Shown here piece after piece: positions 23,977-36,172 of a stretch of DNA of 64,000 bases. A program made the position numbers and the translations under genes. How positions within the stretch are numbered: the stretch's first letter is position 1; each line of letters opens with the position of its first letter. Location: contig NW_026570303.1 of assembly GCF_019649055.1 (NCBI RefSeq), positions 124,001 to 188,000 on the forward strand, given 5' to 3'. The DNA comes from Paramacrobiotus metropolitanus (lineage: Eukaryota; Tardigrada; Eutardigrada; Parachela; Macrobiotidae). A model generated the notes under the pieces. That model was not told the origin of the DNA. It did not search any database and worked only from the letters and a program-made list of their open reading frames with translations.

Positions 23977-25637
23977 TTACTCTGTGAATGGAAATCTGGC
24001 ACGCACAAAGCTCTTCTCCGTTTCCCTTTCCGCGGACAAGACGGGCTGGGTATGAACGATATCGTCACATTTGGCTGGAACATTCATTTTTACTAGGAAC
24101 GGATGCTGCAGGCAAAGTTTTTGGACTGCGATAAGCGCTGCCACAGAGTTCAAGTTCGCATACTTCAACAGGGTGAACTACCACTTTGCAGAATTCTCCA
24201 GTCAGAGTCCAGTGTCTTCCAGCAGAAGGACGAAAAACTCTATTCATAAGCATTTCACTGCGATATCGCAAAAACTGCAGGAAAAGTATCTGTACTGCTA
24301 GAATTCAGATTTGTTGACGATGACGTCGAGAACGAGAGAGCCAAACAAAAAACTTAACATCTTCCAGTTTGATCACCATTCACCAGTTGAAAAGTAATGA
24401 TGAATTTCAAATTGGAAATTTCGAGCGAGCCTATTTTTCTGGTAAAAGCTAACGTGGGCGACAGACCGTAGGCACAATCGCCAGGATGGCGGTTATATGC
24501 AAAGAGTGCCTGTATCAGGCTCTATCGTAAACATACGGTGCCCCCGTCGTGTTCTCTACGAGCCGCGAACACCCGAAAACGTTTCGAGCACATATAGTTT
24601 TTTACTGAAACGAACCGGGTCAGCGACGGAAACCAACAGATGACGACACACAGAGTGAGAAAGGTCACGGCTACGAACGGTCGCGATCGGCCTTTTCGTG
24701 GGTAAGGAGCCGATCTGCGGGCTTGGCCTTCCTGAGCGGCAGGATTTGCATTTGCATCCGATGGTACTACGTATTGCGATGTTATGCGTTTCTTCACAGT
24801 TTTCCACAGCAGAAACGGATAACAAACGGGAATAAAAACCTTGGGTACAGTGAAAATGACGATGGATTCGACGATGGACCAGATCACCTGTGACTGGGTG
24901 TCCAACCAACAGCCTTTCTCCACTGGAATTCGGTAAAACACGGCATCCAGGATCACTCCGGGTAAGAGAAAAATATGGACGTAGATGACCATGGCCGCAC
25001 AAATGCCTACTGCAAATGTCATGGTGTGGCAGTCGCGGAAAGATATCGGCCAAAACAACGCCCATGCACGCGTCAGGCTGATCAATAGATGGGCATATAC
25101 AGCTTAGGACAAAATGGTCGCATACCCAACATCTCCACATTCAGTACGAATGCAGTGCAGTACACTGTATGGCTGAGTTCAAAATATCCGGTTCGTACAA
25201 GTGCACTGCACCGCATGCGTACAGAATGCTGGGTATGGGGCTATGCGACCATTTCGTCCTACATTGTACGATTATGCCGGCGGCAATATAGTTTGCGTAG
25301 ATGTGCAATGTGCACGCCGACATGCCAATCGGCCAGTAATAATACGGCATGGTCACGATTTTCAACGGGCCTTCGAGGCTTCGATGGCCACACAGAGTGC
25401 ATCGCTGAACAACAGGACAATAATGTAAGCATCGAAAGGCACGCGTTGATGTTGGCCCCTCATCACCATCAACATAACTCCACAATTAATGAAAAATGCA
25501 GAAATGTAAATCACGATAGAGATCAGCCCCGCAAGGGAGACACTTCCTGATTTTGCAGGATAATATGTTGAATTACTGAAAGTCGCTGTGAAATTTATCG
25601 AAGAGTTTGCCGCCATTGCATTCGATATCAGTAACAA
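23977..25637 (-). pseudogene. Class A GPCR, four-part gene with a single-base frameshift in TM2
   Basis: Exons: 25637-25263 (N-glycosylated N-end, TM1, TM2, start of TM3), 25102-24606 (end of TM3 with LLISLTRAWALFWP in the DRY position, TM4, TM5, ICL3, TM6 with VVICWFP) and 24177-23977 (TM7 with LQHPFLV in the NPxxY position, and the tail). Joins are phase 1 (T|CT) then phase 0. The TM6 Pro to TM7 Pro distance is 33 residues, normal for the class. Near 25370 the frame changes between FSDALCVAIEA and EGPLKIVTMPYYYWP. The exon total is one base short of a multiple of three, so a 1-bp deletion explains it. Either a recent pseudogene or a base error. Ligand unknown; the Asp of DRY is replaced by Thr. 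Confidence 0.65.
25103..25262 (-). repeat. Intron formed almost wholly by an inverted repeat
   Basis: This 160-bp intron (minus strand GTAGGACG...CCTAAG) folds on itself. The left arm GGACAAAATGGTCGCATACC (from 25107) pairs with the right arm ending GGCTATGCGACCATTTCGTC, and CAGTACGAATGCAGTGCAG pairs with GTGCACTGCACCGCATGCGT. Arms are about 60 nt, the loop about 35 nt. The arms reach within a few bases of both splice sites, so the repeat contains the donor and acceptor. Confidence 0.8.
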
Positions 25638-27212
25638 TATCCACCGAGGTTGCAGGCGGATCCTTAATGAAGTAATTTATGTAGCTGCTTAAGAAAATTA
25701 CTGAAATTATATTCGCGATGTACTGTGGTGAGTGTGGTCTGTGGTTAAGGTTTTCTACTCAGTCGTAAGCACAACAAGCGGCACGAGATGTACCGATGTA
25801 AGGGTTTATTTTCATACGTATTATCCTTCTACCATTGATCTTTTTCGAATGTGTCTTTCATTAAGAACACCGGGTGTTCTTTTTGTGTCGAAAACCGCTC
25901 GTACGGTCATGTGGTGTAAAAGGAATATAAGTATTAAGTACTGTACGGCTGCAAGATCAAGTAGTGACACCCACTGTAGCAACTGGATAAATGCCAAAGT
26001 ACGCAGAGTCACGAGCTTGAGCATGAATGTGATTTCGGAATAACAATACTGTCGACTCATCATCATCATTCCTCTATGGTAGCATCTAAAGGCTAGAGGT
26101 TCAGCATCTGAAGTCGAAGAAGTAGCACGATATCGTACAGTAATTAAACTTAGCCATCGTAATGTGTTAATTATTAAATTTTACCAAAGGATGTATGGTC
26201 CCGATCCATGATATGGACGCCTTCAAAACAGGAAACTAATTAAGGTAAAGATGCGCTTAGAAATCACATTAATACAGGTTTGATTCGGCTCATGTGTCGA
26301 TCAAGCGCAATTAATACGAGGGAACACACGAAGTGCCTGGTAATTAGGAAAAAGTAATCACAGTTTCGTAAAGCGCATAGCAGAGTACTGGGCTGTCATC
26401 GTAAAATGCTAAGAAATTTTGCTTCAAATTAAGAGATGACTGCACAGTATAAAACGTTGCAATAAATGAAAAATTCTTTAGCTCAGTTACATAGCGAATT
26501 TTTACTATATACAAAGGATCGAACAACAAACGCAAGAGGCGTAACAAGGTCAACCCAAACCCAAACGCCCAAACGCTCAGCCCAAACGCAATCCCAATTC
26601 AAATGCACAGAGGCTGCGGAGTGGGGAAAATCTCATCTCGAATCTTCGATTTCGTTACGCCGGGCAATCAGTAAAATATTATTCAAGTTAGCAATAACGT
26701 GTATAAAATTCTTCCGGAAGTCACCTTTTTTGCAGCGGTGATTGCTTAAATGGCAGAGCATTTAAGGTGCGTCACTGAGGGGACCGGCTTCTGAGGCGTA
26801 GTATAAAGTCGGCTTAACAAGGATGGATTTAATAATTCATATCCGTGGAAGTCAGTGGAACATCCTCGCATATGCCGCAATTATAAGGTTTCAACCGGCA
26901 GATGATGATTTGTGTATAACTATGTACAGATAGTGCACTGTTGCCTGTTCAGCGCAATGTGTTTTCTTACCGCATAAACCAGTTGTGGTTTGATTTTGCT
27001 TAATTTTTGGATACAAAATTTATAGTCCATGGTATAAGCGAAAGCCGTAATTACATATGTAAATGCTGTTAAAGAATAATTATAATACAATAATTATTGA
27101 AGCTTGGCGACATTGGATATTACAATTTACAACTGACAATGAAACCCTTTAAGGCCGAACACATTGCGCTGCATAGCAGCGGTTGTACGTACTACGTAGG
27201 TTTTAATTAACG
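25638..27212. other. Gene-free stretch
   Basis: Short ORFs only. A small repeat of CCCAAACG is present at 26552-26592. Confidence 0.3.
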
Positions 27213-28731
27213 CTAAGAACACGTAAGTGTTTTCTTAATGGCCTTTCGAAATTCTTTCAAAGCAGCCAAGCACAGCAAAGGATTAATCCACGAATTGAGG
27301 TAGTACATAAAGAACTGGACGATCATGAACAGGGTATTCCAATATCCGGCGGCATCCACCAGTAACCAGTAGACATGATTGGGCGTCCAGCAGATAATAA
27401 CGGCAACGACAAGATACAGGAGTGCCCGATTATGCGACCGGTGCCGCTTGGTCTTCTTCCCATTCTCCGGCACCGACAACGGCTGGGCCTGCTCACTTTC
27501 CAAAGTGTTGCTAGCACGTTGAGCCTCGTCCTGTTCCTGCGCTGGATTAGTGTCGTTGTTGTGATCCGGTGCGGACTCTTGCTTCGTACTGTTCGCTGAA
27601 AAAAAACACGTAAGCAGCTATTTTAGCTCTGAACCCTAGCGCTGTTCCCCTGTCGTCAGAGTGTCACGTCAGACCAATAAATTAGCTAACCAAAATTTAT
27701 TACGAGGTAATATTAAGGCCGACGTCCACTACAGTCACACTGCAAAACCTTTTTTTAAATTCTTGAATAAGAAAACAGATTTTAGGCCATATTGATCGCA
27801 TTAAATGGTGTAAATCACACAAATCTGCGTACGCTTTGGACGTACAGCATAGAATCACTTGGCTGCGCTTTAGGCAAGATTAAGTAATGGGCGGAAAGTA
27901 AACTAAATCACTCCATGTTAGAAAATACAGATTTTATACTGTAGATGAACAAAATTAATATTACCTAATTAATGGCTAATGCTAAAGCATACCGGTATTG
28001 CTGTTATGCCGAATTCCAATTCGTTGTACTTTCCAGCGGCTACGTCGCCAGAGTTTTGCCCAGACCGCAAGGCTTACACCGACAACGATAACCTCCGTTA
28101 TTGTCATACCAAGAATTTCCACCGCCAACGCCGCTTTTCTCTGGAACTCCACATTATTGGTGCACAATGAGTCAATTGGTTTCGGCCAAATTCTTCCCGG
28201 GATAACAACCACCATATGGAGCGCATTAAGAAATAACCATACAAGAAAAACCGTTAGATACACCGCTTTCAGATTTTGGTTATGCCGGCGGTAATGTGCA
28301 GGATAGGTGACCGCCCATAACCGATTCAGAGCGATCAGTATGTGGCCGTATCGGACACAGCTGCCAAAAACATCGTTACAGTACAAGAAAAATGAGCATG
28401 CTGCTGGACTCAACGGGAAATATCCGTAAAGGCCGCGCATAAAAATCCCCGTCATACCGAACGCCGCAAGAAATACTTCAGATAAGCATAAACTGGCGAT
28501 CAGTGCGGTGAAACCGTTTTGTAGGTGGGAATGGTAGAAGTAGGTGACGACGATGATTCCATTGAGGAGTACGGAGGCAATAATGGAGAAGCCAAGAAAC
28601 CCGTTCAAAATTTCAAACGCCAATGGCACATTGAAGGATTCCTTGTACTCGAATTTCTTGCTGTCGGTAGTGAAGTTAGTGAAATTGTTTGTTGCGTTGG
28701 TTGAATTCAATAAACCAGACATCTCTACCAT
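27213..28731 (-). CDS. Orphan class A GPCR, paralogue 1
   Basis: Exon 1 (28731-27993) encodes a glycosylated N-end (NSTNATNNFTNFT) and TM1-TM5. Exon 2 (27595-27213), after the acceptor GTGTTTTTTTTCAG, encodes ICL3, TM6 and TM7. The join is phase 1 (G|CG) and gives 373 residues. Diagnostic features: LLNGI in TM1, SEV in TM2 (Glu replaces the usual Asp), NRLWAVTYP in place of DRY, ICWTPNHVYWLL in TM6, and NSWINPLLC for NPxxY. It is a plasma-membrane receptor presumably coupling to G proteins. The ligand cannot be inferred; the nearest general resemblance is to amine-type receptors, but the ligand-binding Asp of TM3 was not identified. Intron of 397 bp. Confidence 0.88.
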
Positions 28732-30951
28732 TAAAACGTATTATGACTGCTATACAATGTACGATCTACAATACCGTTTGGGTTATAAATTGTTATGAAC
28801 CGGTCGCTGATGTTTTGCCCTATCTATTAAAGACGACCATCTAATCAATATTTTAAGGATCCGGTCGGATTTAATCCAGACATTGCTCTCGTGATACCGG
28901 CAGTCATCACCGCTGGTCTTTTGTTAGAAAAGGTGCGGCCAAGTTTAGCCTGCCCACAAACCGGTAGTTCTCCATATTTTGGTGAAGGACCAGATAGATA
29001 ACGGGAAGATCGGAAGTGGAGACGTAATATGCGAAAAATGCGATATCATCGGCAATGAAGTGCAATAAAATGGGTAGTGGTCCTATGGGGCTTATATTAG
29101 ACATTCCAGGTATGAGGATATTTAATCAGTGTAATTAATTTTCAGCCGCTTCCCTTTTCGTCAGGCTCGTGCAGTTATTATTAAGTTTGCAATTGATTTA
29201 GGTGTAATTGTCTGAGAAATAATTTCCTGAGAGGTTCCAGGGTGCGTTAAGGATAGTTACCTACTCATAGTTGTTGCAAGCATTGTTTCTGCACGGGTGC
29301 AGCATCCAAGAAAGGTATTGGAATGGAAGGTATCCACTATCAAGTTCAACATTATCATTGAGATCAATTTACTAACTGGGTTTCTGCATGTTTTTATATA
29401 AATTTTCTAGGAAGCCTTGGAAAAGGTGCTCATCGCGACAAAATACTTGCTGCCAAATAACAATAAAACGTTATTCCTGGAAAAGTTTTAGTATCCTTTT
29501 TCATCTCCCACCAACGATAATACCGAAACAGAAAGCACGAGGATAATCAACAACGAAAAAACCAGGAAATTGAACGGGCTAGTTTAATTTGCTATCTCAT
29601 GATTCTCATCATGTTTCGGATACAGTACCCTATGTCGCTAAGGTCAACAACCAAACAATTAATTCGGTTAACATGTAAATTTTACTTACAGATTTTTCAT
29701 ACTACTTGCTATAGGGGTCGTATGCTGGCGTTCAATACATAATAATTCCGACAATATTCGATAAACGAGGCAATTAACCCCGTCGAAACTGCATGTTCCT
29801 AAAGCACGGATACAGCTGCGCCTCCATATTTAACTGGGTGTTCTCTTCCTGTATTTACATCCGCTTAAGCACTTTGATTGCTTAACAAAAAGAAGTGCCT
29901 CAAATGTGCAAACACATGGTTGCACTTGCGGCTGGTACTTTTTCTAGCAAGACAGCGGTAGCAGTCTCGAGATAACAGGGTTTGGCAGGTATTGAGCAAC
30001 TTCCGTCAACAGGACAAGGCGGCTTGCCCTGAGTCCGGCACATCTGACAGTGTGTAAAAGGTCAACTTATCAATCTGATTAGGATGAACTGTATGCTGAT
30101 CTGTTCCGTACAACTTAAAACGAAAAGCTTCAAGAAATAGTGGATGACAGGCAGTAAAAACCATTACGTCCACTGCAGTACAAAAATCTAGATTTTGAGT
30201 TCGAGTTAACGCGTACTGTGCATAAGCGCGTTTCCTGTTCAATTTCGGTGCTGAAGATTTATGCATGGAATTTTTATTCAAATTTGATGTGTTCTTGCTG
30301 CATACTGTTTGTTGTTTTATTAGAATTTTCAACCGACTGGCTGGGTTTCACTTTCCACGTTATGCAGTGGTACATTACTTTAGGTACAAAGAATATTAGT
30401 ACAGAAAACGTGCGAAAATCTTCATTTACTTCCGTCGGAGACATTATGACATGGGGCGCGGCATCGGACAAAGAGTAACATTGTAAAGTTATAACTAACC
30501 AGTAAATACTTCAAAAAGTTTTACATCTGTTCGTAGAAGCATCAGAATGTTAGTGCATTATATCTTAACTGGTACTGTATGGAGTGGTACAAGGTGTTCC
30601 GTCGAAACAACTTCTTCCACTGCAAGCAGAGACAAATTTGATACAGATTTCTTCTACCGTAATCTGGTGAGTGATTTTATCGCAAACCCAATCAGTTTTT
30701 CACATTAAATGCGAGCATGTGCACTAAGTGGAACTACTAATATATTATAAATCTGAGGCGAGCGTTCCGCTTCTCTTTGGCTACCGAATCTTAGTTCCTT
30801 TTTTACCGTTTGGTCGATCCACATTAAAAATTGCAGGTTTGATACAGCCAACCTATTAATCATTTTGACGTTAAAATATAACATCTGTTAAAAAAAGCAA
30901 ACTGCGAACTTTTGGTATCAATCACACCCCACGGCAGTATCTGAACGCACC
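28732..30951. other. Gene-free stretch
   Basis: Intergenic region between the divergent receptor and the secreted-protein genes. ORFs at 28907-29104 and 30006-30478 lack recognisable features. Confidence 0.3.
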
Positions 30952-32044
30952 ATGAAAATAGTACTTTTCTGGGCAATTACACTGGTTCTTACAGCACAGC
31001 TGTTGCTGTCGGCATCGGAAGATGTTAACTGTGCGGCTCTGCAGGAGTCATGTCGCAACCTATCCATGTTGATGCAGTCGGTTGCGGATTTACCTTTAGC
31101 TCCGTGGCCAGTCATCACACAGTATATCAATGAGCACCGAGGACAATATCAAACCTATTGCCGGTCAGCTATTCTATAATGTATTCTATAATGTTCTATA
31201 AAGTATTATATGTCGTACTAAGGGCTTATTAGTTTGTACATAAAAGCGTTCAGAAGTTACGCTCCCGGTCTTGCCGAACGGTTTTTAAACAGCGCCGGGA
31301 TACACCTCTTACATAAAAACCATGGATGAGTTTTCTCGAAGACAAATCAGATTACTACATGGTGACGTAAATGATTAAAGATTTAGCTCCTCTTAGTCGG
31401 ATAGCAGAACAAGAATACGGATAACCATTTCTCCCGTTCCTTCAGTTATCCTGAAATTTTCAACAGGCTGGTATTCCGTATGTTGTGAAAATGTGATATA
31501 AAATTAGTCACTTCTATTCGTAGCTACTCAAAGGAAGCTGGACAATGTTTTCGCAACTTAACCATGAAATGCCGCACCTGGAGCGAACAACAAGGCGGGG
31601 CACCGTTTGCAGCCGTTGTGATGCAAGGAGAGAGCTTAGTGGCCATGGGGCGGCTGTGCGACCTCTTTCCTGAGCCCCTTCGCTTGTTGGCTGCACAACA
31701 GCATTGCGAAGTTCAGGATGCCGGTCATTTGTTCCGCTTCACATTGCCCGATGTGGATCCGGAGCTGCATAACCAGACCCGTGAGTCTCTCCTGACTGCG
31801 ACATGCAGGTAAGTACCAGCGGGGCTGAGACGTGGTGGAGTCACAAGCGAAGTTTTCGTGAAATCTAACGTTTAATTACAGCGCAGTCAGAGAAACGGCT
31901 ATTAAGATTAAAGGCGAACACAGCGAGGAGCTGTTACAAAAGTGTGGATCGGAAGCGGCTGATGTGGTGACGGAGGGAATGGATAAAATGTTTACCGCGT
32001 GGGAATGTCCACTTTGGATTAGCGTTGCACCGGCACAGGAATAG
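30952..32044 (+). CDS. Ten-cysteine secreted protein, copy A
   Basis: Three exons: 30952-31163, 31524-31808 and 31882-32044, giving 219 residues. The start encodes a clear signal peptide (MKIVLFWAITLVLTAQLLLS, then Ala), cleaved near SEDVNC. The mature chain has ten Cys, conserved in number and spacing in the tandem paralogue at 32980-34393 (C-x6-C near the N-end, then C-x8-C-x7-C-x28-C-x15-C). It has N-glycosylation sequons (NLS, NLT, NQT). The second intron is GTAAGT...ACAG; the first donor is a weak GTCAGC. No membrane segment follows the signal, so the product is extracellular, probably with five disulfides. The family is not recognised; a DUF19/T20D4.11-like fold is a guess only. Confidence 0.8.
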
Positions 32045-32979
32045 TTTACCTGGCAAAAGTGTGTTTGTTTGTGATATTATTGTTTTGTCGTGTTCTGTAG
32101 CTTAGATGTTGTTGTCACTGTATCCCATAATGTAATTCGCACTTTTTTGCGGACAATTAATAGTAACGATCATTGACATACTTTTGAGTTTTGAAGCTTT
32201 AATATGTAGCTAAATTTTCCGAGATATTCCACCTACAAGTATATTCGGTAACGGGTGAGTCGGTGACGTTAAAGGTGTTGGGATTTCGAAAACTGAAAAT
32301 TTTACACCAGCTGCGAAAACTTTTCTGCATGGCAGCATTTTTGTGAAGAAATCATGATTTTTACGGTTGTTAGCAGTTGTTAATTTCAAACTGCTCATGT
32401 GAAGCCAGTTCGCAGTCGAAGTGATCCGATGCTATGCATTTTGCAGCCGTAATACACAACGGTTGCGTTTGCTCAGCAGTCAACTGTACTAGCGGAACAC
32501 TGAAATTAAAAGTTATTGCACAATTGGTACGTCTTGTCCCTGTACGATCCCTAAACTTTTAATATGCCATTCTGGACTGGCACTGTATTGAGTAGGTACA
32601 ACCTTTTCATCTAAACAGTCTTCTATCCACACAACTGTGGCACAAGCATACTGTAATCCAAACCGATCTAACTTGCAACTCTATCTGATATAAAATGGGC
32701 TTATCGTAAACTGCATCAATAGTTTTCAAACTGCCAGCAGTTCACATTAAATGAGAGGCATTTGTAACACCATATATTATTTTGTAAATAAAATAAATAA
32801 GGCTTCTCACGGTAGCGTTTTTCTATTTGCGCTTACACTTCGACTGTTCTTTTTATCGTTTTGTTGATCAACAGTAACAGCCAGAAATTTCACTGGGCAT
32901 TTTAAAATAACTTGTGCAAAAAACAATCAGCGACTTTTGACTCAATTGACTACGAACGACGAACGTATTTTACTGCATA
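32045..32979. other. Spacer between the two ten-cysteine genes
   Basis: Parts resemble the 5' flank of copy A (for example TTTTATCGTTTTGTTGATC versus TTTTACCGTTTGGTCGATC), as expected from tandem duplication that included the promoter. Confidence 0.4.
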
Positions 32980-34393
32980 ATGAAAATGCTCTGGGCAATC
33001 ATACTGGTGCTTATAGCACAGCTACTGGTGGCGGCATCGGCAGATGTTAACTGTACAACTTGGCAGAAATCATGTCGCAACCTATCCATGTTGTACCGGG
33101 GGGTTACTGATCTGGTACATGCTCCAGGGTGGCCAGTCAGCACAGGGTACTTGAATCAGTACCGTGAAAAATACCAAACCAACTGCCGGTTAGTGTTATA
33201 ATTATATGAGTACTTTGTAGCCTGTATCTCACTTATAAGGGGAAAAGCGGCAGTTCACACCGCTTTCCTCTATTCTTGCTCCATTCGCCAGTCAAAAGGC
33301 AGGAAACCACGGGGATTACCGATTATGCTATCGTTAGCTTCCATATGACCCGCGGAAGTGTGCGCAACCGTGTGAGAACATTCAAGATTCCACGCATTTC
33401 ATTGGATACCTGGAGTAGTACAAGCGGCGCAAACCGTCGGTTTTTTCTAGGGTGGTGTTGTTGAACTTGACAACTTTCGTACTCAGTTATGACTTGAGTA
33501 GTAATCTTGCAAACAGTTGCTCATCACAGCACATACTTATTGAGTAGTATGTATGTTTCAAATACATAGTTTCCAAAACGTATGATTTTTATTTTTTTCT
33601 GATTTTTCTCTGATTCTTTTCCCTGGTAACTTACTAAAGATGTATACTTGAACAGATAGTACATCGTAATGGCAAAACGCCGCACGATTTGTCATTCGGT
33701 TTCCTCCATCCTTTAGGTTACAGGAGTGGTGTGGTATTATGTGCAAAATTAATAGGGCTAAAGCTTGGAATGGCTTGAGTCCACGCTGTACGAGCACATA
33801 TTTAATTTCTGGCACGCCGCCTTGTCTTTCCCTTTTACACAGTATTCTGTTATACAATCGTTGATCGGGGAAATTAACAGCTTCTCTTACTACTAGGTAC
33901 GCAAAAGAAGCTGGACTATGTTTTCGAAACATGACCGCGGAATGCCGCACGTGGGGCGACCAACAAGGTAGTACACCGTTTGCAGTTGAGGCCATGCAAG
34001 GTGAGACCTGGCTGGCCATGGGACGACTGTGTGACCTTTTACCTGAGCCGCTGCGCTTGCTTGCCGCACACCAACATTGCGATTCTCGGGATGCCGGTCA
34101 TTTGATTCGCTTTAAACTGCCACACGAGCAGGAGAACTTGAATAACCAGACCGTAGAGGCGCTCGCGACTGAGACATGTCGGTAAGTTTAACAGGGCTGG
34201 GGCGTGTTCCGGAATCATGGTGGTAGAGCTTGAACCATTGTCTTTACTTGATTACAGCCAAATTGAAGAAAAGGCTGTAAAGATAAAGGGCGTACTCAGA
34301 GAAGAGCTGGTGAGAAAGTGTGGACTGGAAGCGACCGATGTGATGACGGAGGGAATAGATAAACTGTATACCGCCTACGATTGCCCTCGATGA
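32980..34393 (+). CDS. Ten-cysteine secreted protein, copy B
   Basis: Exons 32980-33188, 33897-34181 and 34258-34393 give 209 residues. Exon 2 is exactly 285 nt in both copies, and all exon junction phases match. Signal peptide MKMLWAIILVLIAQLLVAAS. The most conserved block is CRTWxxQQGxxPFA, then MGRLCDL, PEPLRLLAA, and AGHLxRFxLP. The C-terminus is shorter than in copy A, ending YDCPR where A adds ten residues. Intron 1 is 708 bp against 360 bp in A; its donor GTTAGT is better than that of A. A tandem duplicate in direct orientation. Secreted; role unknown. Confidence 0.82.
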
Positions 34394-34616
34394 ACTAACG
34401 GACCACCGGCTTAATTTAACATCGGAGTAATCCAAAGGAGGTGATTCAAACATTAAAAGTCACCTCTTTTAATAGGGATTGTAGGCAAAATCTGCGCAAT
34501 ATGCATGCATGAACACTTAACAAATATAAAATATTTTATAATAATGTGGTCATCAACGTATTATTAATAATACAGCCAAATCATACTTGGGGGCAAAGCA
34601 AAGAAAGAAACAAAGA

Positions 34617-36172
34617 CTACAACAAGAAAATCTCATTTAATTTATCCAGCCCTTCCATCGTGCCAAGCACTGACGCCGCGTTACCCCGCTGAATCTCTAT
34701 CGACAAGCGCTGTCTTAAAAACTCATGCGAGCGGGCTTCGCCAGTTTTCTGCTGAAGTCTCTTCCCCAGTTCTTTGATAAATGCGATTGCTGACGGTCCC
34801 CATGGGCCCATGGTTTCAAAGGCAATTGGAACGAATAGGTAACGGCCAGCTAGGTAGATATAAAGTCTGGATTTCTTATCCTCAGCTTGCACAGCGGCCG
34901 CTCCCGCTGTGGTCGAAGTTGCTTTGACATGTGACGGCGCAACCGTGTCTACACATGTCACGTCCCATGCGAGACACAGCCCGCGTTTCCATGCAAATGT
35001 CGTGCAACCGTCCGGGCGGCGTTCCGTAGTGTGAGAGGTTCCACGCGGCTCCAGTTTGGCGGGCACGCCGGCGGACACACATCCTCGGCAGATGATGCTG
35101 TTAAGCCCGCCGTGGCGCGGGTGCCTTCCGGCGGAGAAAGCACATGACAGCCCGTGGTGACCGTAACCATCCACGGGTTTGAGCCCAGCAGGTTACCAAT
35201 GTGAGCGGATGGCAGGGCGTTCAACCAGATCCCGGCTTCAGGTCTGGACTGAGCAAGCAGGCGCGCTGTATTTACCTCGTCACCCTGAAACACCTCGAGC
35301 AGGGAGGAGAGGGAAACGTTGCATAATGGCAAGTCCCAAGCCTTTTGGGACTTCCGGTATGCTAACTCTGGAATCTCAGGCTGACGGGCTTTCAGTTTCC
35401 ATGACTCCAGTGCACCAGAAACATCGACAACACCGTGGTCAGGCAGTAATGAAGAGAGCAATCCGGATACGGAATGAATCGAAGCCAAGAAGGCTGGTAA
35501 AGATAATTCTTCCGACCGACGAATGCCAATTCCACCTCTGCTGACCGGGAGGGTTGCCTGACGCCAAGGCGGGTAGTCGTTGTGGTTGGTTCGTACGTTT
35601 GACAAATTCTGGAAACAATCGCGCATCGTTTCATCCAGCTGGTACAGCAGGGCGGGATATTTCCATGCATTACAGCACCGCAACATATAAATGATTTTCG
35701 GGGCGCCGAGACAGTTCTTCAGTAGGAACAATGCTTGGTGGCTGGGAAGCAGTTGGAGCCGTTCGCACACCATCTTCAAGGTGCTGGCTTTCTCGATGAG
35801 TAGCGGCCCAATTGCTTCATCTAGAACAGGCGCGCCAAGCAGGGACATGGTAGACGCCGACAAAATGCGCAATCGCGGGAAACGGTCAATGAATTCCGCT
35901 GTGACATTTCGTTGCGAATCAAGTGTTCCACCAAAAACAAACAGTTCACATTTGGCTTCATTAACCTGCAGTCCGATAGCACGAGCGCGTTCAGTTATCC
36001 GGCTGAAACATTCCGCCACTGTCGCCGGAGCTCCGCCCATGGTCCCGTCGTCCAAGAACCATGCGTTGAGTTCGGTGTTCAACGAGGATACCAGTGGGTG
36101 CAGTGCGAGGCTGAACAGCAGCGGGCCTAGTGGGTCGCCCTGTTGGACACCGGATTCCGACGATAATGTCAC
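34617..36172 (-). mobile_element. 5'-truncated non-LTR retrotransposon with RT and PD-(D/E)xK-like C-terminus
   Basis: The minus-strand frame from 36172 starts inside a reverse transcriptase palm: SGVQQGDPLGPLLFSL, then WFLDDGT (the YxDD-type catalytic site), then the thumb region. Near 35165 the frame shifts and a block appears to be missing. The second frame (to stop at 34617) reads GYGHHGLSCAFSAGRHPRHG, then RRPDG and LAWDVTC, consistent with a zinc-binding motif plus a PD-(D/E)xK restriction-like endonuclease, and ends with IEIQRGNAASVLGT. This tail is common in RLE-type animal retroelements (family knowledge). The 5' truncation and internal shift make it inactive. A related fragment lies at 54409-55000. 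Confidence 0.85.

Noticed and set aside
22353-24605. Joining the TM1-6 exons of the GPCR to the TM7 exon at 22.4 kb across a 2-kb intron
   Set aside because: A closer exon at 24177-23977 provides TM7 in the correct phase after a proper acceptor and with normal TM6-TM7 spacing.
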